From: Desulfovibrio sp.
GTDB lineage: Bacteria > Desulfobacterota > Desulfovibrionia > Desulfovibrionales > Desulfovibrionaceae
Reading direction: 5' to 3'
DNA length: 33,006 bases
NCBI GenBank assembly: GCA_031260725.1
Contig: JAISKZ010000002.1
Coordinates: 1 to 33,006 of the forward strand
In this document: positions 1 to 8,407 of the stretch, in pieces
Numbering within the stretch: position 1 is the first letter of the stretch
How the letters are laid out: every line of letters begins with the position of its first letter
Notes under the pieces: generated by a model
Told to the model about the DNA's origin: nothing
The model's input: the letters and a program-made list of their open reading frames with translations, nothing else
Databases searched by the model: none
Position numbers and translations under genes: made by a program

Positions 1-513
1 GACGCGGACAACACGGCGGGCCAGGCACTCGGACTCAAAAGCGCTTTTCTTCCCGGTCGGTTACAACGCGTCACCGGTACGCGGGAATACCCGGATTTGC
101 TTCTGGACGGAGCGCACAATCCACACGGCATGCGTGCGCTGCTGAATGCCCTGCATCAGGCAGACATTCACCCGGCCTGTGCCGTGTTTTCCTGCCTTGC
201 CGACAAGGACTGGCGGACATCAGCGCTGATGCTGAAGCGCTGTCTCGGCAACGTCCCGTTTTGTGTGCCGACTTTGCAAAACCCGCGCGCCGCGTCGGCG
301 CAACATGTGGTCCAGGTCTGCAACACGCTGTCGCCGCCGACAGCCTTGGCTGTGCATAATCTTGCCGCAGCGCTGCACGCCGCTGAAGCTGTGCGGGGAG
401 TCAGTGCAGAGTGTCCCGTATTGCTCACAGGCTCTTTGTACTTGTTGGCCGAATTTTTTACACTCTACCCCGCATTGGCGGCGCCGCCCCTGTTGCCGGA
501 AAACAGCGTATGA
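1..513 (+). CDS. folC: Bifunctional folylpolyglutamate/dihydrofolate synthase, C-terminal part (partial)
   Basis: The reading frame is open from base 1 to the TGA at 511-513, so the 5' part lies outside the window. The visible 170 residues contain the FolC signature stretch with GR followed about 15 residues later by LLDGAHNPHG, the conserved start of the C-terminal Mur-ligase-like domain. FolC adds glutamate to folates in the cytoplasm and in many bacteria also makes dihydrofolate from dihydropteroate, using ATP. The C-terminal domain helps position the glutamate substrate. The frame ends normally and no disruption is seen. The gene points toward the minus-strand restriction locus, so the two are convergent. 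Identification rests on the motif and overall resemblance; whether the enzyme is bifunctional cannot be judged from this part. Confidence 0.85.
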   Translation, partial: DADNTAGQALGLKSAFLPGRLQRVTGTREYPDLLLDGAHNPHGMRALLNALHQADIHPACAVFSCLADKDWRTSALMLKRCLGNVPFCVPTLQNPRAASAQHVVQVCNTLSPPTALAVHNLAAALHAAEAVRGVSAECPVLLTGSLYLLAEFFTLYPALAAPPLLPENSV

Positions 514-530
514 GCACGGTTTTTCGTGCT
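513..530 (+). terminator. Short hairpin at the folC stop codon
   Basis: AGCACG (513-518) and CGTGCT (525-530) form a perfect 6-bp stem with a GTTTTT loop, starting inside the folC stop codon. The following bases are only weakly T-rich, so it is at best a modest intrinsic terminator. Confidence 0.3.
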
Positions 531-621
531 ATACCTTTACACTACTTTCGCCTGTGCGGTAAGATATGTTAAGTATTTCGCCTCCGAACTGCGGATGGTG
601 ATTATATTATTTTCAGTTTTT

Positions 622-807
622 TCATGGATTATATAACAGCACACATTCTGTCGATTCGCGTAATTGTTTCTGATCTGCGATCCTTACAGTAACATTACTC
701 CATACAAAAGGCCTCTGGTTATCCGGAAGACCAAGACTGCCGTGATCAATATTGGAAATCAGCCACTCAACAGTGCACGATATGTGTTTGAAAAGGGGGG
801 TAGACAT
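622..807 (-). pseudogene. Truncated N-terminus of a DUF262 (GmrSD-like) protein
   Basis: A 61-codon frame begins 15 bp downstream of hsdR on the same strand. Its first 40 or so residues read like the start of a DUF262 domain: VEWLISNIDHGSLGLPDNQRP followed by FVWSNVTVR matches the family pattern in which a basic target-binding start is followed by P-x-x-QRPYVW. DUF262 is the N-terminal nucleotide-binding domain of GmrSD-type modification-dependent restriction enzymes, which are over 500 residues long. Similarity stops after VTVR and the frame ends soon afterwards, so this is a remnant rather than a working enzyme. No good ribosome binding site is visible. Bases 514-621 and 808-821 show no other gene. 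It suggests that another defence gene once stood in this slot. The family call comes from motif memory only. Confidence 0.55.
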
Positions 808-821
808 GCAGACTTTTAGTT

Positions 822-3800
822 TTATATGCGCATTCTTTCCCGCAAACCGGCAAAACCTCTGTACACGGCTTCCGCCAGCAATGTGGTCATGCCGCGCATG
901 ATGTGTTCGCTTGACAGCATTTGCCGGGTCATCGCCCGGTTTTTATCAAAGCATTCTAGCACAGCATTCTGCATCGCCGGTTCAAAATCAGGACTGAGAG
1001 CAAACAGGTGCAGTGGGTTTACAGCGGCCTGTTGCGCCAAGGTTTCATTTTCAAGAATTTTATCACGCAATGTATTGGCGTAGTTGAGCAAGTCGCCTTC
1101 GGACAGTTCGCCTTCAAACAATTCATTCATACGGGTAATAATGTCGCGCAGATAGGCTGTTTCCCTGTCGCGGGCAAGACCTGTACCGAGTCCTTCCAAG
1201 GCTTTCATACCTTCCGGCTCTTCTGCGTCTTTTAAGGATAACTCGCGTTTGCCGGTGTCTTTCAGCTTATAATGCGTCATGACAACTGCGGAAAGGTCGA
1301 TCACATCTTCACGGAATTGAGGTTTTAATTTTTCAGACAGGCACCTGTAGTAAATACTGCGCTTTTCCAAATCTGTATCATTATAGTCAATGATTTGAGA
1401 CAGAAAATCATAATTGCGCACAAATGATCCAAGATTTTTACGGAAAAGCAAAAGCGCATCAAGCGTCTTTGTATCTCTGGCGGCGCGGGCTGGTTTCTCT
1501 TTTTCGCTGAATCGCTCAACAGCGGCGTCAATGATGGGATGCAAGGCTTTTTGTGTTTTGCCGCGTCCGGCTAACCATGCCGCGACAAAAGCGTCTATTT
1601 CCTCCTGCGTGTAAATGCCCTCTTTGTCCAGTGTGCTTTGCAAATCAAGCAAGATATTGGGATCGGACACATCCGCCAACTTGGCTTCCCGATAATATTC
1701 ACGGAAAGCATACAGAATTTCTTCCGGATCATTGTAAAAATCCAGGATAAAAGTTTGAGTTTTGCCCGGATGGAGGCGATTCAGACGTGAAAGCGTCTGC
1801 ACGGCGGCAATGCCTTCCAGTTTCTTATCCACATACATGGCAAACAGCATGGGCTGATCAAATCCCGTCTGGTATTTGTCCGCCACCAGAAGAATCTGAT
1901 ATTCGTCCGTATCAAAGGCATCGGCAATATCCCTGCCTTTAAGAGCGGGATTCAGACGCGGGCTGGTTTCCGTCAATTTTATGCACGGATCGGCCGGGTC
2001 GGAAAGTTCGCCGGAAAAGGCCACCAACGCGCCCAATTTTCGGTAATCCGCGTTAAAACGCCCCTGCTCCAATAGATATTTATCCAAGGCGAATTTATAG
2101 CGCATAACCTCTTTGCGCGAGCCGGTCACCACCATTGCTTTGGCTTTGCCTTCCAGTAAATGGGCTACATGGTGCCTGAAATGTTCCACAATGACGGCGA
2201 TTTTTTGCGCGATATTATGTTCATGCAGACGCACCCATCGCACGAGAGAGGCTCGTGCCGCATCCTTGTCCACCATGTCCTCGTCGTATTCCTTGCCGTT
2301 GTGCGCCAACTTGTAGGCCAGTTTATACGGTGTGTAGTTCAGCAAAACATCAAGGATAAAACCTTCCTCAATGGCCTGTTGCATGGTGTAGAGGTGAAAA
2401 GGCTGGGGTAGATTATCCGGCCCGGAAGGCATGTCGGGGTGAGGCGGCCTGCCAAACAGTTCCAGCGTTTTGGCTTTGGGCGTAGCCGTAAATGCGAAAA
2501 AGCTCACATTAAGAGGAGCTTTTCTGCCTTCCATTTCCGCCCGCAGCAAATCTTCCGTACTGACATCCTCGCCTTCCGGAATGTCGATGCTCCCCAAAAC
2601 CTTGCGCAGTTTTACGGCGGATGCGCCGGACTGCGAGGAATGGGCTTCGTCCGCTATAACGGCGAAAGAACGGGCTTTCAGGTTGCGTTCTTTGCGTATG
2701 GCGTCCAGAACAACAGGGAAGGTCTGTAACGTCACGACAATAATTGTGCCTGTCTGTTCCAAGGCTTCCTTCAGTTGTGCTGATTTCACTTTGTCCGGCT
2801 GTATCCAGCGCACGGTGCCGGATACTTGGGCGAACCGGCTGATGGTCTTACTGAGTTGGCTGTCCAGCACACGCCGGTCGGTAATGACGACTACACTGTC
2901 AAAACAGCGTTTATCGGCGTCATCATGCAATTCCTGCAACTGGTGGGCAAGCCAGGCAATCGTATTGGATTTGCCGGAACCGGCGGAATGCTGCACGAGA
3001 TATTTATGTCCGGCCCCTTCTCGCTTAGCTATATTGACTAGAGCACGCACGGCATCCCATTGATGATATCGGGGAAAAATAACGCGAGGCTTGGGACGTG
3101 GCGTCTCCGCACTCGGCTTCTGCGTCTCCACTTGGAGAAAGCGCCCCAGTATGTCGAGCCAGTTATCCAGTTGCAGCACATTCTCCCACAGGTATGCGGT
3201 ACGGCAGCCGCCCGAATTGACCGGATTACCCGCCGCGCCGTTGTTGCCCATATTAAAGGGCAGGAATCGCGTGTTTTGTCCGGCAAGGCGTGTGGTCATA
3301 TACACTTCCTCGCTGGACACGGCGAAATGTACAAGAGCGCGGCGATTCGGCTTAAGCAGCGGCTCAACGGTATTTGTGACGGGATTTTTCGGCAGGCGGT
3401 CATGTTTATACTGGCGCACAGCCGCGTGAATATCCTGCGTAAAGCCGGTTTTCAGTTCCAGCGTGGCAACGGGAATACCGTTGAGGAACAAAACCAGATC
3501 AATGCTGTTTTCATTGTGCAGGCTGTAACGCACCTGTGGTACGACACGGCAGCGAACCGCCGCATATCTGGAGATTATTTCCGGGTTTATGCCGAAAGCC
3601 GGACGGAACTGGCACATTGTCAGCGTGGCCGTGCCCGCGCCGCTGGCCGCCACAAAGCGAAAGCCTTTGCGAAAAACGTCCAGAGGCCCTTCCTTGTCCA
3701 GCACGGCGCACAAACGGTCAAGCAATGCCGCTTCACCATTGCTGACAGCCTTGGCAAATTCCTGTGGCTGGGTTTTCAGCAACCACGTCAGGACATCTTC

Positions 3801-3929
3801 TGGAAAAAGAGCACGGGCGCGATCATAGCGTAAATGATCCTCTGCGGCGTTATCCAGAAGCCAGCCGTTGGCGACGAGATGGGCGACAATATCCGCCTCA
3901 AAATATGCTTCCGTGTGCGACGGCTTCAT
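822..3929 (-). CDS. hsdR: Type I restriction enzyme, R (motor/nuclease) subunit
   Basis: This 1035-residue protein is the DNA-translocating and cleaving subunit of a type I restriction system. The N-terminal nuclease domain shows D144 and E158-L-K160 (ATLELKTGFTQD), the PD-(D/E)xK active site. The SF2 helicase motor follows: Walker A HSAGSGKS at about 314-321, DEAH at 427-430, and TAT at 481-483, with further motifs ADKYQTGFDQP and VQTLSRLNRLHPGKT. The C-terminal region is helical and probably binds the methylase core. The length is normal for HsdR. The start codon overlaps the hsdS stop by 4 bp (ATGA), indicating translational coupling in an hsdM-hsdS-hsdR operon. All key motifs appear intact, so nuclease potential seems preserved even though hsdM is interrupted. 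Confidence 0.93.
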   Translation of the reverse strand: MKPSHTEAYFEADIVAHLVANGWLLDNAAEDHLRYDRARALFPEDVLTWLLKTQPQEFAKAVSNGEAALLDRLCAVLDKEGPLDVFRKGFRFVAASGAGTATLTMCQFRPAFGINPEIISRYAAVRCRVVPQVRYSLHNENSIDLVLFLNGIPVATLELKTGFTQDIHAAVRQYKHDRLPKNPVTNTVEPLLKPNRRALVHFAVSSEEVYMTTRLAGQNTRFLPFNMGNNGAAGNPVNSGGCRTAYLWENVLQLDNWLDILGRFLQVETQKPSAETPRPKPRVIFPRYHQWDAVRALVNIAKREGAGHKYLVQHSAGSGKSNTIAWLAHQLQELHDDADKRCFDSVVVITDRRVLDSQLSKTISRFAQVSGTVRWIQPDKVKSAQLKEALEQTGTIIVVTLQTFPVVLDAIRKERNLKARSFAVIADEAHSSQSGASAVKLRKVLGSIDIPEGEDVSTEDLLRAEMEGRKAPLNVSFFAFTATPKAKTLELFGRPPHPDMPSGPDNLPQPFHLYTMQQAIEEGFILDVLLNYTPYKLAYKLAHNGKEYDEDMVDKDAARASLVRWVRLHEHNIAQKIAVIVEHFRHHVAHLLEGKAKAMVVTGSRKEVMRYKFALDKYLLEQGRFNADYRKLGALVAFSGELSDPADPCIKLTETSPRLNPALKGRDIADAFDTDEYQILLVADKYQTGFDQPMLFAMYVDKKLEGIAAVQTLSRLNRLHPGKTQTFILDFYNDPEEILYAFREYYREAKLADVSDPNILLDLQSTLDKEGIYTQEEIDAFVAAWLAGRGKTQKALHPIIDAAVERFSEKEKPARAARDTKTLDALLLFRKNLGSFVRNYDFLSQIIDYNDTDLEKRSIYYRCLSEKLKPQFREDVIDLSAVVMTHYKLKDTGKRELSLKDAEEPEGMKALEGLGTGLARDRETAYLRDIITRMNELFEGELSEGDLLNYANTLRDKILENETLAQQAAVNPLHLFALSPDFEPAMQNAVLECFDKNRAMTRQMLSSEHIMRGMTTLLAEAVYRGFAGLRERMRI

Positions 3930-5887
3930 GATGTTTGCCTGTGCACCGTCGGTTCACCCCAGCCAACTGGCGTGATTTCATGCTCACGCATCCAGCCTAA
4001 CGCCCGTGACCAGAGATTTTCCGGGATTGCTTGCTTCTTGGGATCCCAGTTTGTCCTGGCCTCGTGGAAAATTTCTCCATCCGTGGGCCGTTTGCCTTCC
4101 AGCAAAAAATCGTTCCATACGCCGTATATGGTCGCCACTACCTCGCAAAAGCGCGTGTCCTGTTGTCTTAACAGATCAATGATGCGTTGAATGAGATTAT
4201 GCCTGTCCGTGAAATAGCGTTCATAATATTGCTTGTAGGCATTATGCCGTTCAAGAGGAATATACTGCTTGCCGTATCCGTCTTCACGAAGTTTGGCGTC
4301 AAACCATTTCTGCTTTTTCATTTGCGCTTCAATAGAATATAATACCTTGGGATCATGCGGCCCGGCGGCATAGCGCTGGTATTCACTGTACTGGAAGGGT
4401 AACCGGGCGTGATACTCGCTCAAATAGAGAATTTTTTGCAGCTTGACCCGCCCGAAGGTCTTTTCCTGATGTAACTGACTGGTTATTTCAGCGGCCAGTA
4501 CGACCTTTTGGAAATACTCGCGGCTCTTGGAAAACGGCTTGCTGACGCTTTGAGATTGCGTCACGCATATCTTGCCGGTGGCGGCGGCGGAGATAAGCGC
4601 GGCGCGGCGCTCTTGGGCAAGTTCAATAGCATGTTGGGTTTTGGCGATAAGAGTATCAATTTTGGCGGTTTCACGATCAAGAAAATCTGCGATAGATTGT
4701 TGTTCGGAAATTGATGAATATGGACAGGCCAGTGCTACAAATTTTTCTCTTGTAAAATGTGCTATGGTGGCTTTATTGCATAAAATTTCAAACCAGCCTA
4801 CATAGGATACTGTTTGAAGAATCCGTAAGAGATACGGAAGTAATCCGTACTCTTTAGCTTGAACTCTGTGCAGCGCATTTTGAATAATACATTCGCAAGT
4901 CAATGTTGTATCTATAAGAGTTGCCCGACCAACTTCACCACCTTCGCAAACGAGCATATCACCAACAGAAACTGAAAATGTTTTAATTTCCTCTGTGGTT
5001 GCCCACATTTTTGGCAAATCTGTGCAAAGTAGATGTTCCCAGTTTACATGGAGAGCTTTTAAATAGGGAACCTGCCGTTCGTCCAGATGTCGTTGCTCTG
5101 GCTGCAACATCTTACCCAAGACAACTGCATAGCCTTTGCCGACCGTACCAATTTTCCAGTCTGCTGGCACTTCCCCTAACCACTCCACGCCGGAATCCTT
5201 CATCGGGGCGTCTGGATTCAAGCCTTTTGTGACGGCATGTGAAATCAGCGCCTGCCGTTTCTCCCGCAAGAGTTTAATAAGCTGTTGCTGTTTGCTGATG
5301 ATGGCGTCGATATGGGCGGTTTCGTGGTCAAGAAAGGCGGCAATGATTGACTGCTCAGGCACAGAAGGAGCAGGAAAAAAAAATTCTTCAAATACATTTT
5401 GATATAAATGAAGAATTGTTGAACCCTGGGTATAAATATTACAAAATGATAAAAATGAATTAGACTGTAATACCCAATACATAAAATGTGTAATATATGA
5501 TGATATTGGTCTAATCAAAAAGATACCACTATTTAAGCACGCTGGTTTATTAATATCTTTGACAAGAGCAAGCTTACCTATAGTACCATCCTTTGTTATA
5601 AGTAAATCTCCATTTTTAAGTTGTATAAATGGGTCATCATCATATCTATCTTTGTTGACACAAGCGCATTGTGCCCAACCTATAAATTGTGTTTGAAAAT
5701 CTGTCCCTGTGACAAGATAGGCATAGCCATCATCCATGTATTCACTTGACGTTAGACCTTTCCAACCAACACGACCTTTAAGGTAAGATGTACGCTTAAT
5801 TTTTTTAATTTGCCAGCCTTCCGGCACCTGTCCCAGCCACTCTATGCCGGAATCCTTGTACTTGGGGTACACCTGATATACGCTCAT
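3926..5887 (-). CDS. hsdS: Type I restriction specificity subunit with C-terminal extra domain
   Basis: HsdS chooses the DNA target. This 653-residue protein has the usual two halves. Target domain 1 (about 1-180) is followed by a helical spacer (about 185-220, FLDHETAHIDAIISKQ). Target domain 2 (about 231-395) is followed by a second spacer (about 402-440, FLDRETAKIDTLIAKT). Each target domain begins with the repeated pattern KDSGIEWLG / KDSGVEWLG. Ordinary HsdS proteins end near residue 440. Here another 200 residues follow (about 455-653), including FGRVKLQKILYLSEYH and YAAGPHD, which resemble DUF4065/Panacea-type domains. Bases encoding target domain 1 are strikingly AT-rich compared with the rest, a sign of domain swapping. 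The start overlaps the hsdM stop by 4 bp. The HsdS identity is secure; the fused domain assignment is tentative. Confidence 0.9.
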   Translation of the reverse strand: MSVYQVYPKYKDSGIEWLGQVPEGWQIKKIKRTSYLKGRVGWKGLTSSEYMDDGYAYLVTGTDFQTQFIGWAQCACVNKDRYDDDPFIQLKNGDLLITKDGTIGKLALVKDINKPACLNSGIFLIRPISSYITHFMYWVLQSNSFLSFCNIYTQGSTILHLYQNVFEEFFFPAPSVPEQSIIAAFLDHETAHIDAIISKQQQLIKLLREKRQALISHAVTKGLNPDAPMKDSGVEWLGEVPADWKIGTVGKGYAVVLGKMLQPEQRHLDERQVPYLKALHVNWEHLLCTDLPKMWATTEEIKTFSVSVGDMLVCEGGEVGRATLIDTTLTCECIIQNALHRVQAKEYGLLPYLLRILQTVSYVGWFEILCNKATIAHFTREKFVALACPYSSISEQQSIADFLDRETAKIDTLIAKTQHAIELAQERRAALISAAATGKICVTQSQSVSKPFSKSREYFQKVVLAAEITSQLHQEKTFGRVKLQKILYLSEYHARLPFQYSEYQRYAAGPHDPKVLYSIEAQMKKQKWFDAKLREDGYGKQYIPLERHNAYKQYYERYFTDRHNLIQRIIDLLRQQDTRFCEVVATIYGVWNDFLLEGKRPTDGEIFHEARTNWDPKKQAIPENLWSRALGWMREHEITPVGWGEPTVHRQTS

Positions 5888-7473
5888 GCCGCGCCCCCTC
5901 CAAGCAATTCCACAATCTCCGCGGACAACGCCTTCAGTTCTGCGTCAATCACTTCCAGAGGGCGCGGCGGCGTGTAGACATAAAAATGCCGGTTGAAGGG
6001 GATTTCATAGCCGATTTTATCCTTGCTCCTGTCCATCCAGGCGTCAGGCACATGCGGCAGGACTTCGCGGGCAAAGTAATCGTCAATATCCGTGCCCAAG
6101 GGAATGTTTTCCACATCACGCAGATCGGCGTCCGGCTCTGGACTGCCCTTGGCGTCACGGCAAATTTCCGCTGTGGCGTCTCTTTCGGACAAGGCTTGCA
6201 GGATGGCCTTTTTCTGTTGCGGTGTAAGCGATAATCCCGCCGTCTTTATAGTCTTTGTGAAGACGTTTAAAAACTCGTCCCTGTTTTCCCAGACTTTCCC
6301 CGCATCCAGGGTAGCTAGCGCATCTTTTAGGAGTTCCGGCAATCCTGCCGGTTTTTGCAAGGCGTGTATTGCGTCCAGCCGGGCGAGACGTTCCGCGCTG
6401 ACATGAAAATTACAGCGCAAGGGGCGTTCCACAGTGACGGCGGTGAAGCCGAAGTCCTCATTGGCGAGCACCTTGCTCACGCCGTTTGTGACTGTGCCGC
6501 CATACAAGCCGATAATATCGGCCCGTTGCGCGGGGCTTATCTCACGGCGCTTATTCCCTTGCGAGGAACGCATTTTTTCCCAAAACCGTTCGCCGGAAGC
6601 ATTGATAAGCTGCACTTTACCTTTGCGGGACAGGGGCTTTCTGTTGGAGAGAATCCAGATATAGGTCGCTATGCCGGTATTATAAAAAAGGTCGGTAGGC
6701 AACGCGACAATGGCTTCCAGCAGATCATTTTCCAGAATATGGCGGCGTATCTCCGATTCGCCTGATCCGGCTCCGCCGGTAAACAACGGGGAACCGTTAA
6801 AAACGATACCGATCCGACTGCCTCCCTGGCTTGTCTTTCCAACCACCGGCTGCATTTTAGCAATGAGGTGCAACAAAAAAAGCAGGCTGCCGTCCGAGAT
6901 GCGCGGCAAGCCCGGCCCGAAACGGCCCAACATGCCCTTTTCTTCATGTTCCGCCCGGACTGCCCCTTGCACCTGCTTCCATTCTACCCCATAGGGCGGA
7001 TTGGAAAGCATATAATTGAAATGCATTGACGCATGGCCGTCATGGGAAAGGGTGTTGCCCGCGACGATATTGGCGGGGTCTTGCCCCTTAATGAGCATAT
7101 CCGCTTTGCAGATGGCATAGGATTCATCGTACAATTCCTGTCCATACAGTACAAGGCGGGTATCAGGCCCATGGTCTTCAGTGTGAAAGTATTCTTCCGC
7201 CACGGAGAGCATGCCGCCCGTGCCCGCCGCCGGGTCATAGACCGTAAGCACCTTGCCCGGAGTGAATACATCGCTTTCGTCGTCCGGCGCGAAAAGCAGT
7301 CCCACCAAAAGGCGCACCACATCGCGCGGGGTATAATGTTCTCCGGCGGATTCATTGGACGTTTCGGCGAATTTTCGGATCAGTTCCTCAAAAATCAGCC
7401 CCATGTCCGTGCTGCGGATGATGTCGGGGCTCAAATTCTCCTGGGCAAATCGCTGAACCACGGGCAGGAGCAA
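5884..7473 (-). pseudogene. hsdM: Type I methyltransferase HsdM, main part, separated from its start by a frameshift
   Basis: This frame holds most of the N6-adenine methyltransferase subunit. It includes the helical end of the N-terminal domain (MGLIFEELIRKFAE), the conserved SAGEHYTPRDVVRL, SAM motif I PAAGTGG at residues 81-87, and the catalytic NPPYG at 158-162 counted from the TTG at 7473. The 128-codon upstream part lies in another frame (7505-7858). Reading back from TTG 7473, this frame stays open across the overlap, so a one-base change near 7500-7515 would restore a single HsdM of about 650 residues. TTG 7473 sits in mid-domain with no ribosome site, so it is not a natural start. 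The stop overlaps hsdS. If the frameshift is real the system may lack methylation; a sequencing error is an equally fair explanation. Confidence 0.8.
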
Positions 7474-7504
7474 GTTCGCGCTATGAAGATGATCAATCGA
7501 CTCT

Positions 7505-7858
7505 TCAACGGGTGAAGATTTCCCTGCAGTTTTCGGAAAAGCCGTTGATATACGCCACCATGTTGTGCCGGATGTTGGCGGGGTCGCCTTTGAGGCCTTC
7601 TAGGGTCAGGGGGGTGACATTGTAGAATTTATACCCGGCGGCCTTGACAAGAAAAATATCCGGCTGAATATCCGGGGCAGATTTGCTGATGCGCTCATGT
7701 TCTGCCCGCACCGCCTCGCGGGTAGGGGCAAGGATGCACTCAATTCGGCGCAGCAGGGTAAACGGCAGGATCACCCTGTAGTAATCCGACTGCTTGTAGC
7801 TGCCGCGCAAGAGGTCGGCCACGCTCCAGATTGTTGACGCCATTTTGTTGTAATGCAT
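7505..7858 (-). pseudogene. hsdM: HsdM N-terminal part, ends prematurely by frameshift
   Basis: This segment encodes the N-terminal helical domain of the class of HsdM whose start reads like NKMASTIWSVADLLRG, then VILPFTLLRRIE, and ends at YINGFSENCREIF. Normal relatives continue from REIF straight into a stretch ending in ANLLYLVVQRFA. Here a TGA follows TR, while the continuation (EESIDHLHSANLLLPVVQRF) is found one frame over. ATG 7858 is preferred over ATG 7891: it has an AAGGGA ribosome site a few bases upstream, matches the family start, and lies just downstream of a good promoter. It is the first gene of the hsd operon. Alone it would be an inactive fragment. Confidence 0.75.
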
Positions 7859-7875
7859 GAAATCCCTTGAAATGG

Positions 7876-7904
7876 TTATACGGGGAGCCATTCAAAACTT
7901 CAAG
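7876..7904 (-). promoter_or_regulatory. Sigma-70-type promoter for the hsd operon
   Basis: On the minus strand TTGAAG (7899-7904) and TATAAC (7876-7881) are separated by exactly 17 bp. Transcription would begin about 10 bases before ATG 7858, leaving a very short leader that still contains the AAGGGA ribosome site. This promoter assignment also argues for 7858 over 7891 as the start, since 7891 lies inside the promoter. Confidence 0.45.
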
Positions 7905-7994
7905 AAAATTCGGTTCACATCTTGACAATTAAAAACTGAAAGAAGGTATTGCCCCCGTGTCGTCAGTGTGGCGGTTAATCCCTTTCCATGTGAG

Positions 7995-8171
7995 TCAGCT
8001 GTCTTTGAGTATGCGTTCCTTCCTCACTAAGATTTCCCATGCTTCCAATTTGCCGACCATTTCGGCCTTCTCCAAGGGCATTGTCATGCCCTCCGGCAAA
8101 AGCAGGAACTTCTTCCCTTGTTCCTGATGAACGCCGATACCCGGAACAGCTAGGGGGCATGTTAATGGCCT
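7995..8171 (-). pseudogene. Possible C-terminal remnant of an unknown gene
   Basis: In the 392-bp gap between hsdM and the tRNA, one minus-strand frame is open from 8171 to a TGA at 7995-7997. It reads like a real protein end: GVHQEQGKKFLLLPEGMTMP, then LEKAEMVGKLEAWEILVRKE. There is no start codon with a ribosome site, and a TAA lies just upstream at 8172-8174. The composition (amphipathic, charged, no rare runs) is more protein-like than the neighbouring frames, including the longer frame 7975-8283, which runs through the tRNA. I do not recognise a family. It may be debris of a gene removed when the restriction locus arrived. Confidence 0.25.
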
Positions 8172-8211
8172 TTACGGGATGGAATGGGATAGACGATTCT
8201 TGGAAAAGCTG

Positions 8212-8242
8212 AGTCCCGCATGTCTCACGGGACTTCGTGAGA
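8212..8242 (-). terminator. Two overlapping hairpins downstream of tRNA-Phe
   Basis: Stem A pairs 8212-8218 (agtcccg) with 8228-8234 (cgggact), loop 9. Stem B pairs 8223-8229 (tctcacg) with 8236-8242 (cgtgaga), loop 6. They share bases and so exclude each other. On the minus strand stem A is followed by CAGCTTTTCC, a weak U-tract, so it probably ends the tRNA transcript. Confidence 0.4.
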
Positions 8243-8250
8243 TTCTTCGG

Positions 8251-8326
8251 TGGTGCCGGGGGACAGGATTGAACTGCCGACACGTGGATTTTCAGTCCAC
8301 TGCTCTACCAACTGAGCTACCCCGGC
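8251..8326 (-). tRNA. tRNA-Phe (anticodon GAA)
   Basis: The minus strand folds into a complete 76-base cloverleaf. The acceptor stem GCCGGGG pairs with CCCCGGC, followed by discriminator A and an encoded CCA (8251-8253). The D arm contains AGCTCAGTTGGTAGAGC, and the anticodon stem GTGGA/TCCAC carries CTGAAAA with anticodon GAA. The T arm contains GTTCAAT. It therefore decodes UUU and UUC as phenylalanine. Its 3' end faces the restriction locus, the usual orientation of a tRNA used as an island insertion point, but no second copy of the 3' end was found in the window. Confidence 0.95.
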
Positions 8327-8371
8327 CATGGTCGCAAGGCGTCAAGCGCCGTGCCATAAAATGGAAAATTT

Positions 8372-8400
8372 TTTGTATTCGCTTGACATGGCTTTGGCAA
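8372..8400 (-). promoter_or_regulatory. Candidate promoter for tRNA-Phe
   Basis: TTGCCA (8395-8400) and TACAAA (8372-8377) on the minus strand are 17 bp apart, lying between the maf stop and the tRNA. The -10 element is only a fair match. Confidence 0.3.
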
Positions 8401-8407
8401 GCATTTT

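Noticed and set aside
1..8250. Duplicate of the tRNA-Phe 3' end as an attachment site
   Set aside because: Scanned the left part by eye and found no second copy of the T-arm/CCA stretch.
7975..8283. 102-codon minus-strand frame running through the tRNA-Phe 3' half
   Set aside because: It overlaps the tRNA and has no ribosome site or protein-like composition at its start.
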